This document shows positions 8,070-17,996 of a stretch of DNA of 64,000 nt, piece by piece. The notes below the pieces were generated by a model, which saw only the letters and a list, made by a program, of their open reading frames with translations, searched no databases and was not told the origin of the DNA. The translations under genes and the position numbers were made by a program. Source of the stretch: Cysteiniphilum litorale (GTDB taxonomy: Bacteria > Pseudomonadota > Gammaproteobacteria > Francisellales > Francisellaceae); NCBI RefSeq assembly GCF_003428165.1, contig NZ_QLIQ01000003.1, forward strand, positions 1-64,000. Direction: 5' to 3'. The stretch's first letter is position 1; every line of letters starts with the position of its first letter.

Positions 8070-9269
8070 CTATACCAATGTGATCTTGGCAAATTTTCTT
8101 TTGCCAACTTGATAAACGTCCGAGGTTTTCTGCTTTAATACAAGCTGTGTATCCTCAACCTTATCACCATTAATTTTAACCGCACCTTGCTTAATCATAC
8201 GGATCGCTTCAGAGGTGCTTGAGACCAAACCTGCTAACTTTAAAACATTCGCAATCGGCATATTGTCTTCTGCCAATGTAATGGTTTCTTCAGGCATATC
8301 CTCAGGCATCTGATTCTTTTGAAAGCGATCGATGAAGTTTTGATGTGCTTTTTGTGCTGCCGCCTCATCATGAAAGCGCGCAATAATCTCTTTAGCTAAA
8401 TCAATCTTAACATCTCGTGGGTTTTGACCATTGTTAACCGCTTCTTTTAAACTTTGAATTTCAGTCATCGGTTTAAAGCTTAACAACTCATAATAGCGCC
8501 ACATCAGCTCATCCGAAATCGACATGATTTTACCAAACATCTCATCTGCAGGCTCTTCAATACCAATATAGTTATTGGCTGATTTAGACATTTTCTTGAC
8601 ACCATCTAACCCTTCTAACAACGGCATGGTGATAATCACTTGTGGCTCTTGTCCAGCTTGCTTTTGCAGCTCACGCCCCATCAACAAGTTAAACTTCTGA
8701 TCCGTGCCACCTAACTCAATATCAGCAACCATCGCCACTGAGTCATAGCCTTGCACTAAAGGATATAAAAACTCATGAATAGCAATACCTTGCCCAGATT
8801 TATAACGCTTAGAGAAATCATCGCGTTCAAGCATTCTGGCAACAGTTTGTTTTGATGCAAGCTTAATCATGTCACTTGCGCTCATTTGATCAAACCAATC
8901 ACCATTGCGTTTAACGACCGTTTTTTCTTGATCTAAAATTTTGAAAATCTGTTTTTGATAGGTTTTAGCATTCTCTTCGACATCTGCCGCTGACAATGGT
9001 GGACGCGTAGCATTTTTCCCCGTTGGATCACCAATTTGTGCGGTAAAGTTACCAATTAAAAAATGAATTTCATGTCCTAAATCTTGTAATTGACGCAATT
9101 TATTGATCACCACGGTATGTCCTAAATGAATATCAGGTGCCGTTGGATCACAGCCAAACTTGACAATAAGTGGCTTTTTCTTTTTTAACTTCGCAATCAA
9201 ATCGTCTTCTAACAGCACCTCTTCGGCACCACGCTTAATCACACTTAATGTTTCTTCAATGCTATGCAT
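8070..9269 (-). CDS. tyrS: Tyrosyl-tRNA synthetase
   Basis: Class I aminoacyl-tRNA synthetase that charges tRNA-Tyr. The HIGH-type signature appears as [15 protein letters not shown] (about residues 40-54) and the KMSKS loop as KKMSKSANN (about 229-237). The C-terminal 60 residues form an S4-like RNA-binding domain ([23 protein letters not shown]). Length 399 fits the longer TyrRS subgroup rather than the shorter E. coli-type enzyme. It is divergent from the PBP gene. Confidence 0.95.
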   Translation of the reverse strand: MHSIEETLSVIKRGAEEVLLEDDLIAKLKKKKPLIVKFGCDPTAPDIHLGHTVVINKLRQLQDLGHEIHFLIGNFTAQIGDPTGKNATRPPLSAADVEENAKTYQKQIFKILDQEKTVVKRNGDWFDQMSASDMIKLASKQTVARMLERDDFSKRYKSGQGIAIHEFLYPLVQGYDSVAMVADIELGGTDQKFNLLMGRELQKQAGQEPQVIITMPLLEGLDGVKKMSKSANNYIGIEEPADEMFGKIMSISDELMWRYYELLSFKPMTEIQSLKEAVNNGQNPRDVKIDLAKEIIARFHDEAAAQKAHQNFIDRFQKNQMPEDMPEETITLAEDNMPIANVLKLAGLVSSTSEAIRMIKQGAVKINGDKVEDTQLVLKQKTSDVYQVGKRKFAKITLV

Positions 9270-9406
9270 AGCGATCTATTTACCTTCTTTTACCTTTTTA
9301 TATTTTCTGTCATTTTTGATAACCCTCAAGCTGCCTCTATGTATACCAACATTAGCCACAAAACGCAATTACCACTGACAATTATTGGCAATTCTCGCGC
9401 GAGCGG

Positions 9407-9436
9407 TTGTCTTAATGCTGCATTTTCCGGTACACT
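9407..9436 (+). promoter_or_regulatory. Putative sigma-70 promoter of the PBP gene
   Basis: TTGTCT (9407-9412) and TACACT (9431-9436) are separated by 18 bp, ahead of the ATG at 9472. Match quality is moderate. Confidence 0.35.
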
Positions 9437-9471
9437 CTCGAACTGTGACGGTGACCACGATATTTTTATGC

Positions 9472-11283
9472 ATGAGACAATATAACAATAAGAAAGATAA
9501 AGAACTAAAAAAACCAAAAAAACCTAACACCTATAATGACAAGCCAAAGCGTACACCCAAGCATAAATGGCGCTTTTTCTTTACATTCTTTCTGATTATT
9601 GCGGTCTTTCTTGTGCTGGTTTATCGCTTATTTTATCTAGAAACCAAGGATCACAGCTTCTTATCTGATCACGGTCAAAACGAAAGTCATCGCACCATTG
9701 ATTTAGATGCAACACGTGGCATTATCTATGATCGCAACGGCATTCCATTGGCAGTCAGTACCAATTTGTATAAAGTTATTTTGGATATCAAAGTCTTAAA
9801 AGATTACCCTGAAAAATATCAAAAGGTCAATGCGGCAAATATTGATGGTCTTTCATTAAATGACCTTGAAACACTCATTAGTAAGTATCCCAATAAACAA
9901 TATTATATCGCTGCACAGTTTGTTGAACCCTCAAAAATCGATGATTTAAAAGCATTAAATATCCCAGGGGTTGAGATAGAAGATCAAAATAGAACCTACT
10001 ATCCTAAAGCCGATGAGATAGCCCCGCTTATTGGTTTTACAAACATTGCTAATAAAGGGCAAGATGGCTTGATGCTGACCTATCAAGATAAGCTCCACGC
10101 AGAGAAAGGTGCACTATCTAGTACTTTAGATGGTAAAGGGCGCGCTATAAGTTTTAATGATAAACCGCAACATTACCATTTAGGCAAAAGCATTTATTTA
10201 ACCATTGATAGTAATATCCAAAGCTTTGCCTATCAAGCGCTTAAAAAAGGGGTCATTGACACCAATGCCGACTCAGGCGCTGCCGTTGTTGTTGATCCGC
10301 AAAATGGCGAGATTTTAGCACTTGCCAGTTACCCAAGCTTTAACCCTAATAACTTCAATGAACATACCGGCAAAGCCATCGCCTTACAACCCGTTATTGA
10401 GACCTTTGAACCAGGCTCAACCATTAAGCCATTTTTCATCTCTCAAGCACTTCTCTCGGGAAAATACACACCAGATAGTATGATTGATACGAATCCTGGT
10501 TATTATTTCCTGCATAGTCATCGCATTCGTGATGATGCCAACTTTGGTGATATCACCTTGACACAAATTCTTGAGAAATCCAGTAACGTTGGTGTTAGTA
10601 AAGTCACCTTAACACTGGATAAAGAAAAGGTTTATAACTTCCTATCAAGCTTAGGCTTTGGACAGCCATCAACCATTGATTTCCCACGTGCCACCAATGG
10701 TTATTTGCCCCCTTTAAGCTCATTAAGTGAGTTTGAATTTGCTACCCTTTCCTTTGGTTATGCATTAAGTAGCTCAGCTTTACAGTTAGCACATGCTTAT
10801 ACGATTTTTGGCAATGATGGCAAGCTTTGTCCAGTAAGCTTAATCAAGCCAAAGCATCCAGATGAAATCAATTGTCGTCAAGTATTACCAAAAGATATTG
10901 CCAAAGAAGTATTGGCCATGCTGCAAACGGTGGTCAGTATTCATGGCACAGGTGTGCTTGCTAATATTCCTGGGTTTGATGTAGCTGGCAAAACAGGTAC
11001 TTCACATCGCGTTGCCAATGGTAAATTTGTTAATGAATATAACGCTATTTTTGCTGGTGTGGCACCCGTTAAAAACCCAAGGCTTTCGATTGTCGTTTGG
11101 ATCAACAACCCTAAGGGTAGCCATTTTTATCAATTCGGAGGTGTCTCCGCAGCACCTGTTTTTGCCAGTATTGCTCAGCACACCTTGCAATATATGGGCG
11201 TGCCTTACCAGCAGCCATTAAGCGAATATGAATTATTAAATAGAAATAAGAAATGGTTGATGCAGATTATTGCCGATAACTAA
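9472..11283 (+). CDS. Class B penicillin-binding protein (FtsI/PBP2-like transpeptidase)
   Basis: Cross-links peptidoglycan on the outer face of the inner membrane. It has a strongly basic cytoplasmic start, one membrane anchor (FFFTFFLIIAVFLVLVYRLF) and a dimerisation domain beginning ATRGIIYDRNGIPLA. The transpeptidase domain contains SxxK as FEPGSTIKPF, SxN as EKSSNVGVSK and KTG as VAGKTGTSHR. A second, more canonical FtsI lies at 62337-64000, so this is a paralogue. I prefer the ATG at 9472 over the longer frame from 9385, because the extension precedes the basic cytoplasmic segment and covers the likely promoter. It ends 4 nt into the convergent RTX gene. Confidence 0.9.
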   Translation: MRQYNNKKDKELKKPKKPNTYNDKPKRTPKHKWRFFFTFFLIIAVFLVLVYRLFYLETKDHSFLSDHGQNESHRTIDLDATRGIIYDRNGIPLAVSTNLYKVILDIKVLKDYPEKYQKVNAANIDGLSLNDLETLISKYPNKQYYIAAQFVEPSKIDDLKALNIPGVEIEDQNRTYYPKADEIAPLIGFTNIANKGQDGLMLTYQDKLHAEKGALSSTLDGKGRAISFNDKPQHYHLGKSIYLTIDSNIQSFAYQALKKGVIDTNADSGAAVVVDPQNGEILALASYPSFNPNNFNEHTGKAIALQPVIETFEPGSTIKPFFISQALLSGKYTPDSMIDTNPGYYFLHSHRIRDDANFGDITLTQILEKSSNVGVSKVTLTLDKEKVYNFLSSLGFGQPSTIDFPRATNGYLPPLSSLSEFEFATLSFGYALSSSALQLAHAYTIFGNDGKLCPVSLIKPKHPDEINCRQVLPKDIAKEVLAMLQTVVSIHGTGVLANIPGFDVAGKTGTSHRVANGKFVNEYNAIFAGVAPVKNPRLSIVVWINNPKGSHFYQFGGVSAAPVFASIAQHTLQYMGVPYQQPLSEYELLNRNKKWLMQIIADN

Positions 11284-14200
11284 GCTGATTTTGGCATCCA
11301 TGCATTGGCAAGTGTACTCTTAATCTCATCCTGCTGCTCTTTGTTTAAAAGATCTTCACCTACTCCACTTTCGACATTAAAACTAGCTAGTGTTTGAATA
11401 ATCACATCAATTTGTTTGTTGCTTAGTACAAATTTACCAACTTCTATCTCATCGATTTGATGATCCCCAGATTCAAACCAATCCGTTACAATGATCTCTT
11501 TGGGTTTGTTTTTGTCTGCCAAATTCTTAATCATTAAGTTGCTTACTTCACGATAAAATCTTAAATCCGTTGTTTTAATGCCGTTGAGCTTCATGAAGTC
11601 AGAACTGCCATCACTGTCATAGTTATTAATGATCGTATTATTAGCATTTTTGAAGTTGATTTGATAGTGATCACTGCCATTGCCACCGCTTAAGATATTG
11701 TTATCACCATGCGCGATAAGCAGATCATCTCCGTCCTGACCTTGAAGAAAATCATCACCATTTTTAGCACGAAGTGTATCATCACCTTGACCACCAAAAA
11801 GCTGATCCGCGCCATCATTGCCTGCATATAAGCTATCGTTTCCATCTTCACCATATAAGATATTATCACCCCATTGCGCATACAACTGATCATTGCCGCC
11901 TCCTGCATAAATGACATCATCACCTTTACCTGCATAGATCAAATCACTCCCATTGCCACTATAAACGGTATCATCTCCAGCACCTGAGCGAATAGTATTT
12001 TGACCGGATTGAACCTCGATAAGATCATCACCATTGCCTGTGGTAATGATATTATTACCGTTGCCTGCATAGATCTCATTCTCACCATGACCCGCTTTAA
12101 TGACATTATCACCATCATAAACATAAATCACATCAGCGCCATTGCCACTATAAATTTGGTTATCGCCATCACCCACATCGATCTCATTATCACCATGTCC
12201 AGCGCGAATGATATTATTACCATCGCCTAATTCAATGTAATCATCACCGCCCCCTGTCATAATGATATTATCACCATCATAAGCGTAGACTTGATTATCT
12301 CCGTTACCTAATTTCACGGTATTGTTACCATCGCCTAGACTAACTGAATCGTCGCCTGAACCGGCATAAATCACATTATCACCACCCCCAGCATCCAGCT
12401 CATTATCACCGTTCCCTAGTTTGATTAGATTATTACCGTCCTCAACATAAACATAATCATAATCCGCACCACCATAGATTTGATTGTCACCGCTGCCTGC
12501 TTGAATGCTGTTTTCGCCATGCCCTGCTTTAATGACATTGTCACCCTGACCAACGTCAATCGTATCAGCGCCACTGCCTGTGATAATCGTATTCTCACCA
12601 TCACCAGCTTCAACCACATTATCGCCACTTCCTGCCTTAATGAGGTTATTACCATTGTCTACATGAATCCTATCATCACCACTTCCGGCTGTAATGGTAT
12701 TATTTCCGGCACCGGCTTCAATCCAGTTATCGCCTGATTTGGCATGAATGACATCATCTCCAGCATAGCTTTCGATATAGTCATTACCTTTGCTACCTAT
12801 GCGATGTACATCATCCGTTATTGCACTATATTTATTTTCATCCTTTAATAGCTCTGCGATTGAATGCGTATTACCTTCGCTATCAACAATGGTTTCAACA
12901 CTTAATCCCTTAAAGTAGCCACTTAGCTTTATGCTGCTACGATAAAAACCACCATTATTTTGATAACTGCTCGCCTGCTCAAAATCACTGTTGAATGCAA
13001 TGATTGAAAGATCATCGTTGTCCCTTAGAAAATAAAGCTCATCCATGCTCACATCTTTAAGTAAAACAGCGTCCTCTGTATTTGTTTCATCAGCGATGAT
13101 AACATCATCATTGAAAGAAAGATTTGATAATACATAATGATCAGCACCTAAGCCTCCGGCTAAATAATCATGATAGCCACCACCATCTAAAATATCGTTA
13201 CCTTCAGTGCCTTGTAAATACTCGCTTCTGCCTATCCCTTTGATATGTATCATTTGTGCTACTTCATCAAAGCGCGTTAAAGTCACACTGTTATGAAATG
13301 ACTTGTCTTCGCCATTGATCTCGATACTCATGGCTTTATGCGGCATTAGTTGCCAACGCTCGGTGCCATTGTTAAATTCAAGATAAACTGGCATAGAATA
13401 ACCCATCGTACTATCATTAAAGTCATAAAAATAGCTATCTAAACTAATTGAAATATTATAATCTTCAGAAGCTAACTTTAAATCCTGCGCCTGCCATTGA
13501 CCTGCTAAATATTTATGCCAAGTATTTATTGCTAGATCTTGCAGTTGAACACCATCCTCAAAAACCAAAGTCATTGAGCTATCTGTAAAAGATTCATCTG
13601 CATAGTGATAGTAATAAATCATATCCTCACCAGAGTCACCTCCAAATATATAACGATCGTGCCCTAATCCACCAAGTAGGAAATCATTATCCTTACCACC
13701 AATTAGAATATCATCACCATCACCAGCTTCTAAGTGATCATCTCCTTGACCACCATCTAATATATCATTACCTTGTTTTCCATATAGCGCATCGTTGCCG
13801 CCAAGTCCTTGGAGTGTATCATCGGCAATCGTAGCAGAAATATATTCGTCACTCTCTGTTCCCATGTAGTTTACACCTTGAGCTTCCACATTAAAAATAG
13901 CATTGTTTCTATCCCAAACCGTGCCATCTGAAAACTCAATCCTAGATACTTTGCTTAAGTTAGCGTAATCATCGTCTTCCTTATAAAATCCTACCACCTG
14001 AATACTACCACCGTCTACAACATCTAAAAACAAATCATAATCAATCCTTCTAATGCTGACATCCTCGACACTAATACTTTCACCAAAGCGTATAACATCA
14101 TTAAAAGTATCATTAAGCATCACACCATCTGCACCTAGGGTTTTATTGTATAGTAATCCATCTCCAAGGTTTTTCTGATAATTCCATATAATTTCATTAT

Positions 14201-16721
14201 CCCTTATGCTCCCCCATGAGTTTTTAACCAAAATATCATTACCATCGCCCATATGATAGATAAAAACAGAATCCCTAGCATAGCCTGAAGCTAAAACATC
14301 GTCACCCTTTCCGCCTGTAATCATATTCCAGTAAGGAAAAATATTTTCGCCTAAATAACCATGAAAATCCTCATAATAGAACTGATAGACACTGGACCCA
14401 GAAGCTATATAATCATTCCCATCGCCACCAAAGATCGTATCATTACCATGCACGCCACCATATAAATAATCATCGCCTTTGCCCCCATCAATTATGTCAT
14501 CGCCTAAACCAGCATCGATGTAGTCGTTGCCATCGCCACCAAATAACACATCATCATAAGTATTACCATACAACTTATCATGGCCTTTACCCCCATCGAT
14601 ATAGTATCGCCCTCCCACTGTGGGCAAACCAAGATCATCTGTCCCACGGTCTCTTATGACAATATCATTTCCATCACCTGCTAATATCAACTGAGTTCCA
14701 TGCACTGAGATACGGTCATTGCCATTAGAGCCCAATAACGTTTGTGCATTTGTCATAAAGTTACCGTCACTTAGCATCATATCAATCTGCTGCAAACTTT
14801 CAGCTAAAAAACCATCCGGCAGATAAGCTGCCATTTCACCTAAGCTTTGACGATATATTGATATAACATCTAATCCTAAATCAATGAAATATGGCGTGTA
14901 TTCATAAACAGCATAAATAGTGTGCAAAACTCTTGTACTATCTGTCTTTGCACGGTCATTTAAGTAACTGTAAATGTGGCTAAAATCAAGCCCCACATTT
15001 CCTTGATCAGTCAGATTAAATTCAATCATATCTAGAAACATCTGATGATCAATTGATTTAAAAGCAGATCTATCTATTGATTTTAATAACTTATCATATG
15101 CTTTGTTAATAAACTCTACCTGCTGCACAAAGCCCATAAACATCGCATCATTTAACACTAAATCTTCATCGCTGTTAAACTTCATCACATTTGACCAATT
15201 ACCAATGGAGATTCTAATTTCCGAATTCACTCCATTCTCAGTGATAACATAATCAAGCATATGACTAAAATTAAATGCCTCAAGTACCACAATCTTCTCT
15301 AAGCGCTGACGTGTTTCATCACTAATGTCAAAACTAATCTTTGCACCAGAGTCGAGCACTAGCCCTTCCAGAGTTGTAATGGCTGAAGTAAATCCTTCAG
15401 CTGATTGTGCCCATGCACTGACAAGCGCTTGATATAAACCAATACGTTGTTGATAACTATTGGTTTGCATGATGTTTTGGATAACATCAACAATTTCAGG
15501 GTTCAAGACTGCCGCTTGGTTCAAATCTCTCACCGCACCTGAACCCCTAATATTAAAAGCTAAATCTATCGCTTCAAGCTCATCAACAAATTGATGGTTA
15601 AAGTCATCATGATATTCACGATAAAATAAATTGGCATTAAAATCTAAAGCCGCGACGACAAAGCTCTCACCATTGACTGTGTTATAAGTTGATTTCTTAG
15701 CAATCACGCCACCTGTTGCGCCACCGCCATCATTAGTCGCATTTAAATCAACACTTAAAATACCTGCATCATCTAAGCTTTTAAGCTCACCATCTTGCAC
15801 GACACCATCTTGATTGCTATCTTGCCACAATCTAAGCTCATCAAATGCTGTATCATTATGATCAAAAACACCATCGACATTATCATCCAAGTCTGATAGC
15901 GCATCAAAACCATCTGTGGCTTTCTCTCCATTTGCTTTAATGGTATTGTCCCCAAATAACTCTAATCCATTATCAATCTGTCCATTTTGATCTAAATCAC
16001 GTACCAGTAAAGCATCATCAGCACCAACCCAACCTGAGGCATATTTCACTCCATCTCCATTGTGATCAAATAGCACACTGCCATCAGCAGCTACGGTTTC
16101 AATACCATCTCCATCTAAATCAAAAATCAGAGGGTCCCTGCGTCGCGGCACCACATTGGCTGCGGTGTTGAAGTCATTATTAATAGATTCATCTATTTCA
16201 TCATCACACTCCTCCTCATCACCTTGGTATTCAGGATAAAACTGGTATGCACTATTTTGTCTTGCATTTAGTACGTCAATCTCGTCAATAACTCTTCCAG
16301 GACCAAGTATGCCTTTAAGAATCTTTATACCTGCTGCTTCTAGAATCTTTGAGGTTACCTCAACACAGTTATCACCATTATATTGATATAATTGATAATC
16401 AGGAGGGTTACTAGCCAAAAAGTCAGCCATATTTTTCATCATTTCATACCGCTGTTTAGAAATAAATCCTGTATAGGATTCTGACTGTTGCTCTCTACCT
16501 TCTGGTTCATGACGACTCATATGACCCAGTACTGCATAAGGTAATAATAATTCACCTAAAGAAACATCACCCAAAGGACCAAAGCTATATGTGTAAGTAT
16601 TGGTGCCATTTGAAAGCTTTATCCAAGTATGATATCCGTCATAGCCTCCTAAACCATCAGAGTATAATGAAAAACTATATTTGGCATCACAATTTTCGTT
16701 TTCAGTACTTCTCTCTAACAT
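11280..16721 (-). CDS. Large RTX protein with an N-terminal papain-like (His/Cys) domain
   Basis: An 1813-residue, very acidic protein, probably exported by the adjacent type I system. Residues 1-160 are not RTX: His31 in GYHTWIKL and Cys119 in GDNCVEVTSKILEAAGI are arranged as in permuted NlpC/P60-like cysteine hydrolases (inference). Residues 194-375 form a DxDGDG/ELFGD/LRLWQD calcium-binding module common in RTX proteins. About 380-660 is mostly helical. RTX nonapeptides follow in blocks at about 665-820, 970-1030 and 1310-1680, the last with Asn-rich units such as AGSGDNVVE and VGQGDNVIK. There is no N-terminal signal. The ATG at 16721 is preferred over 16736 because AGGAGAG precedes it. 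It could be an adhesin, a toxin or both. Confidence 0.85.
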   Translation of the reverse strand: MLERSTENENCDAKYSFSLYSDGLGGYDGYHTWIKLSNGTNTYTYSFGPLGDVSLGELLLPYAVLGHMSRHEPEGREQQSESYTGFISKQRYEMMKNMADFLASNPPDYQLYQYNGDNCVEVTSKILEAAGIKILKGILGPGRVIDEIDVLNARQNSAYQFYPEYQGDEEECDDEIDESINNDFNTAANVVPRRRDPLIFDLDGDGIETVAADGSVLFDHNGDGVKYASGWVGADDALLVRDLDQNGQIDNGLELFGDNTIKANGEKATDGFDALSDLDDNVDGVFDHNDTAFDELRLWQDSNQDGVVQDGELKSLDDAGILSVDLNATNDGGGATGGVIAKKSTYNTVNGESFVVAALDFNANLFYREYHDDFNHQFVDELEAIDLAFNIRGSGAVRDLNQAAVLNPEIVDVIQNIMQTNSYQQRIGLYQALVSAWAQSAEGFTSAITTLEGLVLDSGAKISFDISDETRQRLEKIVVLEAFNFSHMLDYVITENGVNSEIRISIGNWSNVMKFNSDEDLVLNDAMFMGFVQQVEFINKAYDKLLKSIDRSAFKSIDHQMFLDMIEFNLTDQGNVGLDFSHIYSYLNDRAKTDSTRVLHTIYAVYEYTPYFIDLGLDVISIYRQSLGEMAAYLPDGFLAESLQQIDMMLSDGNFMTNAQTLLGSNGNDRISVHGTQLILAGDGNDIVIRDRGTDDLGLPTVGGRYYIDGGKGHDKLYGNTYDDVLFGGDGNDYIDAGLGDDIIDGGKGDDYLYGGVHGNDTIFGGDGNDYIASGSSVYQFYYEDFHGYLGENIFPYWNMITGGKGDDVLASGYARDSVFIYHMGDGNDILVKNSWGSIRDNEIIWNYQKNLGDGLLYNKTLGADGVMLNDTFNDVIRFGESISVEDVSIRRIDYDLFLDVVDGGSIQVVGFYKEDDDYANLSKVSRIEFSDGTVWDRNNAIFNVEAQGVNYMGTESDEYISATIADDTLQGLGGNDALYGKQGNDILDGGQGDDHLEAGDGDDILIGGKDNDFLLGGLGHDRYIFGGDSGEDMIYYYHYADESFTDSSMTLVFEDGVQLQDLAINTWHKYLAGQWQAQDLKLASEDYNISISLDSYFYDFNDSTMGYSMPVYLEFNNGTERWQLMPHKAMSIEINGEDKSFHNSVTLTRFDEVAQMIHIKGIGRSEYLQGTEGNDILDGGGYHDYLAGGLGADHYVLSNLSFNDDVIIADETNTEDAVLLKDVSMDELYFLRDNDDLSIIAFNSDFEQASSYQNNGGFYRSSIKLSGYFKGLSVETIVDSEGNTHSIAELLKDENKYSAITDDVHRIGSKGNDYIESYAGDDVIHAKSGDNWIEAGAGNNTITAGSGDDRIHVDNGNNLIKAGSGDNVVEAGDGENTIITGSGADTIDVGQGDNVIKAGHGENSIQAGSGDNQIYGGADYDYVYVEDGNNLIKLGNGDNELDAGGGDNVIYAGSGDDSVSLGDGNNTVKLGNGDNQVYAYDGDNIIMTGGGDDYIELGDGNNIIRAGHGDNEIDVGDGDNQIYSGNGADVIYVYDGDNVIKAGHGENEIYAGNGNNIITTGNGDDLIEVQSGQNTIRSGAGDDTVYSGNGSDLIYAGKGDDVIYAGGGNDQLYAQWGDNILYGEDGNDSLYAGNDGADQLFGGQGDDTLRAKNGDDFLQGQDGDDLLIAHGDNNILSGGNGSDHYQINFKNANNTIINNYDSDGSSDFMKLNGIKTTDLRFYREVSNLMIKNLADKNKPKEIIVTDWFESGDHQIDEIEVGKFVLSNKQIDVIIQTLASFNVESGVGEDLLNKEQQDEIKSTLANAWMPKSA

Positions 16722-16735
16722 TTTATCTCTCCTCA

Positions 16736-17431
16736 TTAATTGAATTCATTGAACTTAATAGCTTTCTTTAACTTTCTTAATATTTTGTTTACCAGAAATA
16801 TACAAAAGATTAATAGCCCCACAACCAAGCTTACTAGTAAAATGACAAATGAACCTATTCCTAAGAACATAAGGGAGCTGGCTAAAGTTGATACAGGTCT
16901 TTTAAAACCACCTGCCACTAGACGCATTTCAGGCGCTAACTTATTTAAATCCTCAAGCCCCCCCAAGTATTTAACTTCCACTCTTTGAGATCCAAATGGT
17001 AGAATGATCCTAGCCACTGATTTAGCAATATAACTTCTTGAATATTTCCCACCAAACGGCTTATTTAACAACGTTTTCATTCCGCAATCAACCACTTTCA
17101 ATTGTTTATATATGCACCACTTAAGTTTAAATTTTTGGCAATTATTGCACTGATCTGAATAATCAGGGATATGACCATCAATGAGTGTTAATGACTCTTG
17201 GCTTTCTTTTTGAAAACGAATATCAATTTCATATTTCCCAGGAAACCAAATAAAATAGTCTAACGTCACTTCAGAAGGTTTGGATAAATCAATGGGCGCA
17301 CTGACAAAAACCCCTGTCGCCAATTTGTCTGATATATATGTCACAGCACAGAACAGTAGCAAAAACCCGTAAAAGATGATTATTATCATTTTAAAATGCT
17401 TACGCTTTTTATTGCTTGTATCTGCTAACAT
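16736..17431 (-). CDS. Membrane protein of unknown function, partner of the RTX gene
   Basis: A 231-residue protein with one membrane segment near the N-terminus (about 15-35) and another near the C-terminus (about 187-215). Between them is a soluble, probably periplasmic domain with four cysteines in DQCNNCQKFKLKWC plus VVDCG. The tail is basic. I do not recognise a family. Its last bases overlap the upstream ATG of the RTX frame, so the two genes are tightly coupled. A role in immunity, export or surface retention of the RTX protein is possible but inferred only from position. Confidence 0.6.
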   Translation of the reverse strand: MLADTSNKKRKHFKMIIIIFYGFLLLFCAVTYISDKLATGVFVSAPIDLSKPSEVTLDYFIWFPGKYEIDIRFQKESQESLTLIDGHIPDYSDQCNNCQKFKLKWCIYKQLKVVDCGMKTLLNKPFGGKYSRSYIAKSVARIILPFGSQRVEVKYLGGLEDLNKLAPEMRLVAGGFKRPVSTLASSLMFLGIGSFVILLVSLVVGLLIFCIFLVNKILRKLKKAIKFNEFN

Positions 17432-17630
17432 AACCCATTGCCTACCGTCTTTCTTTGGTTAAACATATTTATCAATGAGCTCTAAAACAGCATCATTAAT
17501 AGTTTATTTTTCCAAGCCTTCAAAAAATGGCTTTTAGTACAATCAATCCATGTGATAAGAATCAAGCGCGGGGGGATAAAATAGAGTTGCCTCGGATTAA
17601 GCCTAGACCATTATTCACAAAGATCAAATT
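17432..17630. other. Intergenic region between a broken RTX gene and the 231-aa membrane gene
   Basis: AT-rich DNA without a supported gene. It contains a short G run (GCGCGGGGGG) near 17567 but no promoter I would call. The preceding 350 bp hold the RTX remnant and an R2 repeat, so the stretch is likely decayed accessory DNA. Confidence 0.4.
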
Positions 17631-17977
17631 TCATTCTTGATTTTTTGAAAAATTATGCTTAACCACCGTCCTCTTGCTAGCAAAAACATTGTTAACAGCT
17701 ATATTTTGCAACCATAGGTTGAGCGTCAGTCGAAGCCCATGTACACTTTTATTCCTCCCATCGACTTCGCTCAGGGAGCAGGATGATTCTTTGAGCATTA
17801 GTCCTTCCAGTATGGTAATAGCTGGGGTAAATCCTTCAGCTGATTGTGCCCATGCACTGACAAGCGCTTGATACAAACTTCCAAATATTTCTTTAGTCTG
17901 TGTTAATGTTACACTAATCCCTCCAACAGCTTTTTCTAAACCGGTAAACTCTTTAGTTTTTCTAATTTAGAACACAT
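17631..17977 (-). pseudogene. Broken RTX-type gene fragment
   Basis: An ATG at 17977 has a strong AGGAGA ribosome binding site and begins MCSKLEK, but the frame stops after 13 codons. A one-base shift in the A run near 17955 would continue TKEFTGLEKAVGG... into LYQALVSAWAQSAEGF. That segment is nearly identical to the intact RTX protein (coding 15362-15438; the copy is 17801-17877). Homology ends near LEGL, where an R2 repeat (17717-17777) interrupts the DNA. This is the start and one short internal piece of a second RTX gene, after frameshift, deletion and repeat insertion. Confidence 0.7.
17717..17777 (+). repeat. R2 inverted repeat, copy a
   Basis: The arm GGTTGAGCGTCAGTCGAAG is mirrored by ATCGACTTCGCTCAGG about 25 bp later. 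The same TGAGC..TCGAAG / CTTCGA..GCTCA design occurs at 33030-33100 and, in part, at 45771-45812. It interrupts the RTX remnant. Confidence 0.7.
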
Positions 17978-17996
17978 AATAAATCTCCTGCTTTAT

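Noticed and set aside
12000-12737. Plus-strand frames rich in Ile, Thr and Asn opposite the RTX gene
   Set aside because: They are the complement of the nonapeptide repeats, have no ribosome binding sites and follow the repeat period.
11690-12790. Tandem DNA repeats that could be taken for a CRISPR array
   Set aside because: The 27-bp or 54-bp periodicity encodes RTX nonapeptides in frame, and there are no unique spacers of constant length.
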